DNA of 64,000 nt from Sinosporangium album (GTDB lineage Bacteria > Actinomycetota > Actinomycetes > Streptosporangiales > Streptosporangiaceae), in NCBI RefSeq assembly GCF_900100605.1, contig NZ_FNCN01000004.1, positions 1 through 64,000 of the forward strand. The letters are read 5' to 3'. Of this stretch, positions 29,984 to 40,410 are shown piece after piece. Position 1 is the first letter of the stretch, and the number at the start of each line of letters is the position of its first letter. The translations under genes were made by a program, and so were the position numbers. The notes under the pieces are model-generated. The model had not been told where the DNA came from. It worked only from the letters and a program-made list of their open reading frames with translations, and ran no database searches.

Positions 29984-30246
29984 TCACACCTACGAAGGGG
30001 ATCTCCCCTGACCGGGCCCTCATTGCCGTCGGCGCTCAGATCGTGATGCAGCTCGACCGGCCTCTCACCGTCAGCCAAACCTGGTCGAGACTCCGGGAGT
30101 GGCGTGTCCGGAATGACCATACGGCACCGCTGTCCTTCGGTTGGTTCGTCCTCGCTCTTGACCTTCTCTACACGTTGGGCAAGATCGAGCTACGCGACGA
30201 TCTCCTGGTGGTGAGGAGGGGGCATGCTAAGGACGCTCTCAGCTGA
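29980..30246 (+). CDS. ABC-3C middle component (MC6-like)
   Basis: An 88-residue protein starting at GTG 29980, overlapping the effector stop (GTGA). The sequence ITPTKGISPDRALIAVGAQI, then LTVSQTWSRLREWR and SFGWFVLALDLLYTLGKIEL, is the small winged-helix-like middle component that couples effector and ATPase in ABC-3C systems. It overlaps the next gene by 23 bases. Translational coupling and the strict order effector - middle component - ATPase support a single functional complex. Confidence 0.8.
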   Translation: MITPTKGISPDRALIAVGAQIVMQLDRPLTVSQTWSRLREWRVRNDHTAPLSFGWFVLALDLLYTLGKIELRDDLLVVRRGHAKDALS

Positions 30247-31969
30247 CGACCTGCGGTTCAAAACGGTCAGATTCCAGGAGGGTCTGAATCTCCTGGTAGC
30301 CAGGAGAGACGTCGGGGCGGCGCAAACCGACAGTCGGAACGGTGCGGGTAAGTCCAGTGTGATTGAGCTTCTGCACTTTCTCCTTGGTGCTCGGGCGGAC
30401 AGAAACCATCTCGTCAACCACAAGGAGCTCCGCCAGACCGTATTCACGCTTGCGCTGGACTGGCCTGGGCAGACGACGCCTCTCGACATCAGCCGTCAAG
30501 GATCGAGCGCGTCCACGGTCTTGCTGGAGCCATGTCCAATCGTCGGCGATGGCCTGTTCCAGGATCGGTTCTGTCGGACGCCGCTCGCGGAGTGGCAGGC
30601 ATTGATCGAATCAAACCTGTTCGGACTCTCCAGCGAAATACCGGGAGTGAGTGGGCGGGCGATTCTCTCGTTCCTCATGCGTAAGGTGGGCGATCACGGC
30701 TTCAACGAGGCGACGCGGAGTTTCGCGCGTCAATCGGAAACTCAAGCGACGCCGAATTTGGCCTACTTGCTGGGGCTCGATGCGAGCTTGGCGGCGCGTT
30801 ATCAGGAGTTGGCCACACGAAAAGCTGCACGAAGTCAGTTGAAGAAGGCCGTGAATGATCCCGCATGGGGCAAGGTCGTTGGGAGAAGTGGAGACCTGAG
30901 GGGCGAGATCGCAATCCGCGAATCCCGAATCGCTGATCTGAACCGGCAGATAAAGAATTTTCAGGTGATCCCGCAGTTTGAAATACTCAAAGCGCGCGCC
31001 GACGAGTTGGCCGCACTCATCCGTGAGCTCGGCGATAAAGACGTTCTGGACCGGCGCAACCTTGATCACCTCATGAAGTCTGTAGTCGATGCCGTAGACC
31101 CAGAAGTGCGATATTTGGAGCGGGTCTACGAAGATCTTGAGATCGCGCTGCCAACGCATATCAGCAAGCGGTTCGACGAGGTGCGAGCGTTTCATGCCGC
31201 AGTGGTCGCAAATCGTCGCACCTATCTGGAGCAAGAGATCAAGGATGCTCGTGCACGTTTGGCGGCAAGAGAGCGTGAACGTGCTCGCCTCGGCGATGAG
31301 CAGAGCGCCATCCTCAAACAACTGAGCGAAGGTGGTGCCCTGGCGGCGTTGACCACCCTGCAGAAGGCGTTGGGGCAAGAGGAGGCCGCCCTTGGTGCGC
31401 TCAGGCATCGCCTGGACGCCGCGCTCGCGGTCGAATCAAGCGGCCGAGAGCTTGAAAGTGACCTGTTGAGGCTCAGCCAGGAGGTCGAGACCGATCTAGA
31501 GGAACGTCAGGCGATTGTCAGCCAGGCGACGGTGTTCTTCAACGAGTGCGTTCAAAGGCTGTATGGAACCAACCGCCACTCCTACCTCAAGATCGAACCG
31601 AGTCGCAGCAGTCTGAAGATCACGCCGAAGATCGACAGTGATCTCAGTTCTGGAATCAACCGTATGGCCATTTTCTGCTTTGACCTCACCGTTGCGGTCA
31701 TCGCTCACCGGGCGGGCCGGGCCCCTGACTTCCTCGTGCACGATAGCCACATGTTCGACGGGGTGGACGATCGGCAGTTGACCAATGCCTTGGAGCTGGC
31801 AGCCGAAACCGTCGATGCCGAAGGTATGCAATATATCGTCACCATCAATGAGGACGAGTTGGCCAAGGCGGAACGGCTTGGATTTTCCTCCGATCCGCAC
31901 GTTATTGAGCCTCGCCTCAGCGACGCATACGACGAAGGCGGATTGTTCGGCTTTCGGTTTGATAGGTGA
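30224..31969 (+). CDS. ABC-3C system ATPase, DUF2326 (SMC/Rad50-like)
   Basis: A 581-residue SMC-like ABC ATPase. Walker A is SRNGAGKSS (37-45). A long coiled coil spans about 195-450, interrupted by a hinge-like region near 275-330. The C-terminal DUF2326 head contains SGINRMAIFCFDLT (signature region) and DFLVHDSHMFDGVDD (Walker B and beyond, ~502-515). Such ATPases are thought to sense foreign DNA or replication structures and license the effector. GAGGAGGGGG precedes ATG 30224. Codon use is less G/C-biased than in the flanking chromosomal genes, fitting horizontal acquisition. Confidence 0.87.
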   Translation: MLRTLSADDLRFKTVRFQEGLNLLVARRDVGAAQTDSRNGAGKSSVIELLHFLLGARADRNHLVNHKELRQTVFTLALDWPGQTTPLDISRQGSSASTVLLEPCPIVGDGLFQDRFCRTPLAEWQALIESNLFGLSSEIPGVSGRAILSFLMRKVGDHGFNEATRSFARQSETQATPNLAYLLGLDASLAARYQELATRKAARSQLKKAVNDPAWGKVVGRSGDLRGEIAIRESRIADLNRQIKNFQVIPQFEILKARADELAALIRELGDKDVLDRRNLDHLMKSVVDAVDPEVRYLERVYEDLEIALPTHISKRFDEVRAFHAAVVANRRTYLEQEIKDARARLAARERERARLGDEQSAILKQLSEGGALAALTTLQKALGQEEAALGALRHRLDAALAVESSGRELESDLLRLSQEVETDLEERQAIVSQATVFFNECVQRLYGTNRHSYLKIEPSRSSLKITPKIDSDLSSGINRMAIFCFDLTVAVIAHRAGRAPDFLVHDSHMFDGVDDRQLTNALELAAETVDAEGMQYIVTINEDELAKAERLGFSSDPHVIEPRLSDAYDEGGLFGFRFDR

Positions 31970-32000
31970 ACATACGTGTCTACTGACGAAATCTGAGCAT

Positions 32001-32025
32001 TTCGCCGGAGGCAAGCTCCGGCGAA
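32001..32025 (+). terminator. Terminator closing the ABC-3C operon
   Basis: A 10-bp perfect stem (TTCGCCGGAG / CTCCGGCGAA) with a GCAAG loop begins 32 bases beyond the ATPase stop. Confidence 0.8.
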
Positions 32026-32058
32026 GGCGGGACGGGCAGGGGTGAGGCCCGCGCCCCC

Positions 32059-32470
32059 ATGCTGCCCTTCGATGCCTCGGTCGCGGTCCGCGACGCCGAA
32101 CGGCTCGCTCAACTCAGAGCCGACCTGGCCTTCCTCGGCTACAGGCGGGAGCCCGCGATGCCGCCGTCGACCGCGGCGCCGGGAGGGCCGGTAGAGCAGG
32201 GAAATCAGCTGGCAGGTCAGGCTCTGGAGCACGCTCGTTCCCAGGGCGTCCACCCCTACCGGACGCGCGACCTGGCCGATGCCATGGAGAAGGTCTTCGG
32301 GGTTGACGTGGCGATCGTTCGCCTACCCGACGGTTTTGACGGGCTGACCTATGTGGATGAGCACGCGAACCTGGTGGTCGTCGGCACTTCGCGGGTTCCG
32401 GCCCGGCAGCGATTCACCATCGCCCATGAACTCGGTCATCTGCGAGAGGGCAGGGCATTTCTGCGCGGGA
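32059..32470 (+). pseudogene. Truncated ImmA/IrrE-type metallopeptidase gene
   Basis: From ATG 32059 the protein shows a normal ImmA/IrrE N-terminal half: a helical lead-in, YRTRDLADAMEKVFGVDVAIVRLPDGFDGLTY, and the zinc motif RFTIAHELGHL. Family similarity stops directly after HELGHL (about base 32447). The expected third zinc ligand and the E-x-x-AN-x-FA segment are missing; instead the frame runs on through unrelated Arg/Gly-rich sequence. The intact family cleaves repressors of mobile elements or stress regulons. Here the enzyme is almost certainly inactive. Confidence 0.72.
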
Positions 32471-32474
32471 CACC

Positions 32475-32600
32475 ATGGACCTCGTCGCGGAGGGGGTCAT
32501 GGAAGGGTGCTGCACTCGGGACGAGGGGTTCCGGTTGCTCCACGGCATGCGGAGGGCGGGATGTTACGTGCGCGTGCCGCGTCACCCGTCTCAGCTCTAG
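32475..32600 (+). CDS. Possible 41-residue protein or C-terminal scrap
   Basis: ATG 32475 to TAG 32600 encodes 41 residues (MDLVAEGVMEGCCTRDEGF, then GMRRAGCYVRVPRHPSQL) with protein-like composition, unlike the other frames here. It has three cysteines and no obvious ribosome-binding site. It may be the surviving 3' end of a gene removed by the deletion that truncated the peptidase. I do not recognise the family. Confidence 0.3.
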   Translation: MDLVAEGVMEGCCTRDEGFRLLHGMRRAGCYVRVPRHPSQL

Positions 32601-32765
32601 CGTCGGTGGGGAGGGGAGGAGGGGAGGAGAGGCTGAGGGCCGGGCGTGTGGCGTGAGCTGGACGCCCGGGGGTTCGCGGGGGCGGGGTGGGGTGGGCCGC
32701 GGTCCGGGTCGAGCCGCTGATGTGCTGGTTGGCCGGTTGTCGCGTCCCTCGGGAGGGGGAGGAGG

Positions 32766-34718
32766 TCAGTCCTTCGCGGAGGTGAGGGCGGGGACGGCGG
32801 TGGGCGGGTGGACGATGAGGTCGGCCGGGATGTGGACGGTGGCGTTGATGCCGCCGAAGGGGCTGGCGTTGAGGGCTACGCGGATGTTGTGGCGGGCGGC
32901 GAGGCGGGCCACGACGAACAGGCCGAGTTTGTCGCTTTCGGCGAGGTCGAATTCGGGGACGTCGGTGAGCCGGGTGTTGATCTCGTAGAGTTCCACCGGC
33001 CCGATGCCGAGTCCGCGGTCTTCGATCTCGACGAGGAGCCCGGTGTCGTCGACGCTGCTGCGCAGGTCGACTTTGGTCTGGGACGGGGAGAACAGCGTGG
33101 CGTTCTCGGCGAGTTCGGCGATGAGGTGGATGGTGTCGGCGACGGCGGAGCCGGCCAGGGACACCCTCGGGGTGTGCATGACCTGCACGCGGGCGTATTC
33201 CTCGATTTCGGCGAGGGCGGCGCGCACGACGTCGACGACGGGGATGGGGTTGCGCCAGCCTCGGCCGGGGGAGGCGCCGGAGAGGATGATGAGGCTTTCC
33301 GCGTGGCGGCGCATGCGGGTGGTGAGATGGTCGATGCTGAACAGGTCCTGCAGGGCGTCGGGGTCGTCGGTGGCCTTCTCCATGGCGTCGAGCTGGGAAA
33401 GCTGGCGGTGCAGTAGTGATTGGTTGCGCCGGGCGAGGTTGACGAAGACCTTGCTGACGCCGTTGCGCAGGCGGGCCTGGTCGACGGCGGCGTCGACGGC
33501 GGTTTTCTGCACGGAGTCGAAGGCGTGGAGAATGCCGCGGATTTCAAGGGTGTCGGTTTTGACGTCGAGGGGCACGGCGATGTCGGCTCCCGCGTCCGGG
33601 GCGGCGTTCGGGCCCGGGGTCGCGTTCTTGCTGTTGCGTAGCCGTTCGACGAGGGCTGTGAGTTTGACGTCGGCGAGTTCGCGTGCGGCGTCGCGCAGGC
33701 CGGCGAGTTCGCCAACGAGACGCTTGCGGAAACGCAGGGTGACGACGACGGACAGGACGACGGCGATGAGGCCGACACCGCCGGCGATGCCGATCTGGAC
33801 GAGGATGGTGACGGCCGCGGGTGTGACGCGGACGACGATGTGCTGTACGGCTTCCGCCTGGTTGCGTTCGACGGCCGTCCACAGGCCGGTGACCTCGGCG
33901 GGCCACAGTATGGATTGGGGCGGCAGGCTTTCGCCGGGGCCGGTGTTGCGCAGCCGGTTCTCGATGACGGCGAATCGGTTGTAGAGCGAGGAGGCGTAGA
34001 GCTTCTCGTAGGGGCCTCGGATTTCGGCGTCGAGCGCGGAGATGGCTTGGCCGTACAGGAAGCGGCGGGTGGCGGACATCCGGGTGAAGGCGTCGCGTTC
34101 GCTGGGCGTGACGCGGCCGGCGGCGACGGCGCCGGTGATGAGGGCGCGTTCCCGGCTGAGGATCTCCTTGGCCTCGCCGAGGGTGGTGACGGCTTTGGCC
34201 TGCCGGTAGAGGTGCAGGTCGGGGACGAGAATCATCTTGTCGTACATGCGGAAACCGCTGTCGACGATTCCGCTGTAGAAGTCGATGACTTCGAGGCTGT
34301 CGACGTTTCTGCCGTCGACCTGGCGGCGGATCTCGGGGAGTCGTTGGAGTTCGCGCAGCAGCGTGGTGAGCTGGGTGCGGGTTTCCGGTGAGACGGCTTC
34401 CCGGGCGTCGTCGCCGGAGGCGAGCCGAGTGAACTCGGCGACGGCCTTATCGGTTTTGGCGCGCTGGACGTGGAGTTCGTCGGGGCTTTGGCCGGGGCGC
34501 AGGAATCGCACGGAGGTGAGGCGCTCGTGCTGGATCTGTATGACCGCCTGCTCTGAGGGCATCGAGACCGTGTTGACCACGGTGTTGATTTCGAGGAGCC
34601 GGAGCCCGTCGCTTCCGGTCAGTCCCGCCGCGAAGATCCACAGTGCGATAAGAGAGGTGATCGGCACTGCCAGCAGCAGGATGATCTTGACGTGAATCGG
34701 TCGGCCGCCTGTGAGCAT
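32766..34718 (-). CDS. Nitrate/nitrite-sensing-domain histidine kinase (CvnA-like)
   Basis: A 650-residue membrane sensor. The first membrane helix lies at about 10-30, an extracytoplasmic NIT-type helical domain at ~35-310, and the second helix at ~315-340. Then comes a cytoplasmic linker, a dimerisation-like segment with NLARRNQSLLHRQL, and an ATPase domain (ELAENATLFSP, EDRGLGIGP). This is the CvnA/NarX-like kinase class that normally heads actinobacterial conservons (kinase, roadblock protein, DUF742 protein, GTPase). None of those partners follows. The protein also ends right after the ATPase domain, without the usual long Pro/Ala tail. Kinase activity is plausible, but the output is unknown. 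Confidence 0.87.
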   Translation of the reverse strand: MLTGGRPIHVKIILLLAVPITSLIALWIFAAGLTGSDGLRLLEINTVVNTVSMPSEQAVIQIQHERLTSVRFLRPGQSPDELHVQRAKTDKAVAEFTRLASGDDAREAVSPETRTQLTTLLRELQRLPEIRRQVDGRNVDSLEVIDFYSGIVDSGFRMYDKMILVPDLHLYRQAKAVTTLGEAKEILSRERALITGAVAAGRVTPSERDAFTRMSATRRFLYGQAISALDAEIRGPYEKLYASSLYNRFAVIENRLRNTGPGESLPPQSILWPAEVTGLWTAVERNQAEAVQHIVVRVTPAAVTILVQIGIAGGVGLIAVVLSVVVTLRFRKRLVGELAGLRDAARELADVKLTALVERLRNSKNATPGPNAAPDAGADIAVPLDVKTDTLEIRGILHAFDSVQKTAVDAAVDQARLRNGVSKVFVNLARRNQSLLHRQLSQLDAMEKATDDPDALQDLFSIDHLTTRMRRHAESLIILSGASPGRGWRNPIPVVDVVRAALAEIEEYARVQVMHTPRVSLAGSAVADTIHLIAELAENATLFSPSQTKVDLRSSVDDTGLLVEIEDRGLGIGPVELYEINTRLTDVPEFDLAESDKLGLFVVARLAARHNIRVALNASPFGGINATVHIPADLIVHPPTAVPALTSAKD

Positions 34719-34941
34719 GTGTCATCCGGGTTGGGAAGTGGGGGGCACGAATCCGGCTCCCACCGGCGCGGCGATGCCGTCATCGGGAACCCGACACGGT
34801 GCGGCTGGGGAAGGAAGTTCACGACGACCCTCTCTGGCCGGTGGATGTTCCGGTGGATTCGTGATGAAATGCGCGATCAGAGATCGCTGAGAGGTTACAC
34901 CCTGGGCGCTCTGACTTGACTCCTAAGTATGGAGGAACGCC

Positions 34942-35376
34942 GTGCGCTTTCCGCGCTCCTTAGCGGGCTGGACCATCGCCGTCTTTGGTTTCCTCGCCTT
35001 CGCGCTGGGGGTGCTCGGCCTCGTATCACCGGACTCTCTGCTGGTCATACTGGGTTTCGAAACCGTTCCCACGGGTGAGAGGGCACCGGGCGACTACACC
35101 CTCGTCTATATGGCGGCATCATCGATGGCCGCGGTGAACATGGGTGCCTACTACATGCTGGCGTCGGCTGTCGAGTTCCGGCCGTTCTACGTCTGGACTG
35201 TGCCATTCCGCCTTGTCACCTTCACCGTATTCACCATCCTGGTCGTCATCGGAAACGCTCCGGACCGCTTCCTCGGCGTGGCGATCTGGGAGGGCGTGGG
35301 AGCCGTCGTCACCGGCGCCGCCCTCTGGTGGGAGTCCCGCCGCGCCCGCGCCACCTCCGTGACCTCCTCCACCTGA
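34942..35376 (+). CDS. Small four-helix membrane protein, unknown function
   Basis: A 144-residue protein with four evident hydrophobic segments (about 9-31, 52-72, 82-103, 108-128) and a short basic tail. GTG 34942 follows TGGAGGAAC at good distance. I do not recognise a domain; the pattern (an SPDSLLVILGFE loop, MAASSMAAVNMGAYYM) resembles small DoxX-like or uncharacterised integral membrane proteins. It stands alone between the CvnA-like kinase, which is divergent, and the ABC importer. Confidence 0.75.
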   Translation: MRFPRSLAGWTIAVFGFLAFALGVLGLVSPDSLLVILGFETVPTGERAPGDYTLVYMAASSMAAVNMGAYYMLASAVEFRPFYVWTVPFRLVTFTVFTILVVIGNAPDRFLGVAIWEGVGAVVTGAALWWESRRARATSVTSST

Positions 35377-35400
35377 GCCCCGCCTCTCCCCCTCCCACCT

Positions 35401-35448
35401 CTTCACGATCGGGAGGATCTTCACGATTGGGAGGACACGATCGTGAAG
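35401..35448. promoter_or_regulatory. Direct and inverted repeats upstream of the BMP importer operon
   Basis: CTTCACGATYGGGAGGAY occurs twice in tandem (35401-35418, 35419-35436). CTTCACGATCG (35401-35411) recurs inverted as CGATCGTGAAG (35438-35448), an 11-bp perfect dyad. It could be an operator for the importer operon, which starts at 35643. Confidence 0.5.
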
Positions 35449-36678
35449 ACGCCCGTGCCGCCGGGAAGCGGTGGGCTCCGGCCCGTCGAGGGGTCCATGG
35501 GAAGATTGGGAAGATAAGGCCACGCAGCCGGTGTTCTCGCTTCCTGGTCGAGTCATCCCGCGTCTCAGGTGAAGGGCCCGCTGCCCCGCGCCGAGGTCAA
35601 GGTTCATCGACCTACCCCAACGGGTCCTTTGGAGGCAACGCCATGAAGTTTCCGGCACGAGCCGCTCTCGTGTTTCTCGCCGCCCCGGCCCTCCTCCTCA
35701 CCGCCTGCGGAGGCGGAAACGGCGGAGCGGGCGGCTCCGGAAGCGGATCCGCGGCCCCCAAGGCCACAGGGCAGCCAGATGTCAACGGCGACGGGAAGGT
35801 CGTCATCGGGATCATGAGCCCCGGCGACACCCGGGACAACGGCTACTACCAGAGCTTCGTCGACGACGCGAACAAGGTCGCGCAGGCCAACGGGTGGGAG
35901 GTCCGCCCCATCGACAAGCTCAACCCCGCCGACGCGGTCAACCAGGCGCGCAACCTCTGCCGGCAGCGCGTCGACCTCATCGCGGTGGGCGCGAGCGTCC
36001 TTGCGGACGCGCTCACCGCCGCGCCCGAACCCCAGTGCAAAGGCGTGAACTGGTACGTCAACGGCGGCGGCGGCGTCGAGCAGACCGAATACTTCACCCA
36101 GTCCAAGGACACCGTCAACCAGTCGTTGTACGCCGCGGGCTACGCGGCCGGCCAGCTGCTCAAGCAGGCGGGAGCCTCCAAAGCCGGCTACATCACCGGC
36201 CCCGAGCTCGACTTCGCCAAGCAGGCCGCCAAGGCGTTCCAGGCCGGCATGCGGGCCGTCGTCCCGAACGCGGAACTCATCACCACCTACACCGGCGACT
36301 TCGACGACTCCGCCAAGGCCAAGGAGGCGTTCGAAGCGCAGAAGGCCCAAGGCATCAAGGTCGTCTACCCCTACCTGGGAGGGGCGACCGACGCCGTCAC
36401 CCAGCAGGCCAACGCCGCGGGCATCTCCGCCCTCACCCCGGGCACGGACCGCTGTGCCGACACCACGACTAAATACGCCGTGTCGGTGATCTTCAGCCCC
36501 GGCGCGTACTTCGCCGCCGCCCTGGAAGACTTCGGCAAGGGCACCCTCAAGATGGGCACCGCCCGCATCTGGACCATGGGTGTCGACCCGGTACCCACCG
36601 TCAAGTTCTGCTCACCCGAAGGCGATCAGCAGGACCGGATCGACCAGGTCATGAAGGACATGGGCACAGGGAAGCTCG

Positions 36679-38267
<1,589 letters not shown>

Positions 38268-38271
<4 letters not shown>

Positions 38272-39371
38272 CGCTCACCAGGCCCGGCGCACGGCACGCC
38301 GACCGTGCGCCGGTCCGGTCGAGGCTGCGCACGCCTCTGCTGTACGCCGTGTCGTTCGCCGTCGCACTCGCCCTGGCCGCCGCGCTCGTGACCGTCGGCG
38401 GACACTCCATGGCAGACGCGCTGCTCGCGCTCTACCAGGGCAGTCTCGACGGCGGGGCGTCGATCGGCCAGACGATCGACGAGACCACCCCGCTGTTGAT
38501 CGTCGCCATCGGCGCGATCGTCTCCGCGCGGGCCGGGATCTTCAACATCGGACAGGAAGGGCAGCTCATCGTCGGCGCCGCGGCCGGCGCGGCGATCGGA
38601 CTGTTCGTGCCGGGCCCCGGGTGGCTCGTCGGCGCGCTCGCGCTGCTCGGCGCGGCCCTCGCCGGCGCGCTGTGGGCGGGCATCCCCGCCGTGCTGTACT
38701 ACTGGCGCGGGGTGGACGTCGTCGTCGCCACCCTGCTCATGGTGTTCGTGGCCATGCAACTCGTGTCGTTCGCGGTCAACCGCGACTATCTGCTCCAGGA
38801 GACCGCGGTCGAAGGCCAGATCCTCTCGCCGCAGTCCGACCTGCTGCCCGAAGGCGTACGGCTGCCGCGCCTCGGCGAATACCCCGACTTCAACCTCGGC
38901 ACCGGCTTCGTCATCGCGCTCGCCGTCACCGGCGTGGTCGCGTACCTGCTGCGCCACGGAAAATGGGGGTTCCGGCTGCGCATGCTCGGCCTCAACCCGG
39001 TCGCCGCCCGCAGGGCCGGCGTGCGGGCCGCCGCCCTCGGCGGCGGTGCGCTCCTGCTGTCCGGCGGGGCCGCCGGCCTGGCGGGGGGCGTCATGCTGAC
39101 CGGCGGCGTCTACCGCATCCAGGCGGGCTTCGCCGACAACGTCGGCTGGGAGGGCCTGCTCGTCGCGCTCGTGGCGCGCAACCACCCCCTGGTGGCGATC
39201 CCCGTCGCCCTGTTCTTCGGCGTCCTGCGCGCCGGCGGCGGTTTCCTGGCCTCCACCGGCGTGCCGCGCTACCTCGTCTCCGTCGTCACCGCGCTGCTCG
39301 TGCTCGCCGCGGCCTTCCCGGCCGCCTACGCCGAGCTTCGCAAACGCCGCAGACCAGCCGTGGAGGCGTGA
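38268..39371 (+). CDS. ABC importer permease 1 (BMP/nucleoside type)
   Basis: A 367-residue integral membrane protein with about eight to ten helices. IVSARAGIFNIGQEGQLIVGAAAGA is the family's core motif (first helix pair), and LRMLGLNPVAARRAGV is the cytoplasmic coupling segment. ATG 38268 overlaps the ATPase stop (ATGA), and the GTG of permease 2 overlaps its end. With permease 2 it forms the heterodimeric channel. Confidence 0.93.
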
Positions 39372-40276
39372 GCGCCGTGGACAGCGTCGAACTCATCCTG
39401 GCCAGCGCCGTACGGCTCGCCGTCCCGCTGGCGTTCGCCGCCCTCGGCGAGTGGATCGCCGAGCGGGCGGGGACGCTGAACATCTCCGTCGAAGGCATGA
39501 TGCTGGGCGGCGCCTTCACCGCGGTCGCGGGCGCCGGTCTGACCGGTTCGGCGAGCGCCGGCCTGCTTTTCGGCGTGGCCGCGGGACTGCTCGTCGCCTT
39601 CGTCCACGCGTGCTTCAGCCACCGGCTCAGCGTCAACACCTATGTCGTCGGGCTGACCCTCAACGTGCTCGTGCTCGGCCTGACCAGCTTCCTGCTCCTC
39701 AAAACCGAGTCCAGGCAGGTCGACAAGCTCACCATCCCCCTGCTGTCGGACATCCCCGTCATCGGACCCGCGCTGTTCGACCAGCGATGGCCCGCCTACC
39801 TGCTCGCCGCCCTCGTCCCCGCCGCGTGGTGGCTCGTCCGCCGCAGCAGATGGGGACTCGAAGCCCGCGCCGCCGGAGAAAACCCGCAATCCGCCGACGT
39901 CACCGGCATCGACGTCAACAAACGGCGCAGACAGGCGCTCATGCTGTGCGGTGCGCTCGCCGGACTCGGCGGGGCCTACCTCGCCGTGGCCGAAGTCGGC
40001 ACCTTCAACCAGAACATGACCGCCGGACGCGGCTATATGGTCATCGCCGCCGTCATCTTCGGCGGATGGACGCTGCGCGGCACGCTTGCCGGGGTGCTCG
40101 TCTTCGGCGCGGCCGACGCCATGCGCCTCGCCCTCCCCGCCCTCGGCTACACGCTCAACCCGCAGTTCCTCGTCGCTTCGCCGTACATCCTCGCCCTCAT
40201 CGCGATGACCTTCTTCGCCACAACCCGCCGCGGGCCCGCCGCCCTCGGACGGCCCTTCGTCAGGGGCATCACGTGA
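39368..40276 (+). CDS. ABC importer permease 2 (BMP/nucleoside type)
   Basis: A 302-residue permease. GEWIAERAGTLNISVEGMMLGGAF is the hallmark of the second BMP-system permease, and LEARAAGENPQSADVTGIDV is the coupling region. GTG 39368 overlaps the preceding stop (GTGA). It ends the operon. The nucleoside catabolic genes that often follow (cytidine deaminase, thymidine phosphorylase) are absent here. Confidence 0.93.
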   Translation: MSAVDSVELILASAVRLAVPLAFAALGEWIAERAGTLNISVEGMMLGGAFTAVAGAGLTGSASAGLLFGVAAGLLVAFVHACFSHRLSVNTYVVGLTLNVLVLGLTSFLLLKTESRQVDKLTIPLLSDIPVIGPALFDQRWPAYLLAALVPAAWWLVRRSRWGLEARAAGENPQSADVTGIDVNKRRRQALMLCGALAGLGGAYLAVAEVGTFNQNMTAGRGYMVIAAVIFGGWTLRGTLAGVLVFGAADAMRLALPALGYTLNPQFLVASPYILALIAMTFFATTRRGPAALGRPFVRGIT

Positions 40277-40410
40277 CCTCTCATCGGCATGTCACCGAAT
40301 TGAGGTAGCGGCCGTGCATCGGCAGGCTTTGCCGGCCGGAATTCCCTTGCCTTGAGACTGGTGTCCAGGCATTCCCTCCCGCCATGATGATTCCGGGAGG
40401 TGGGGAGGAA

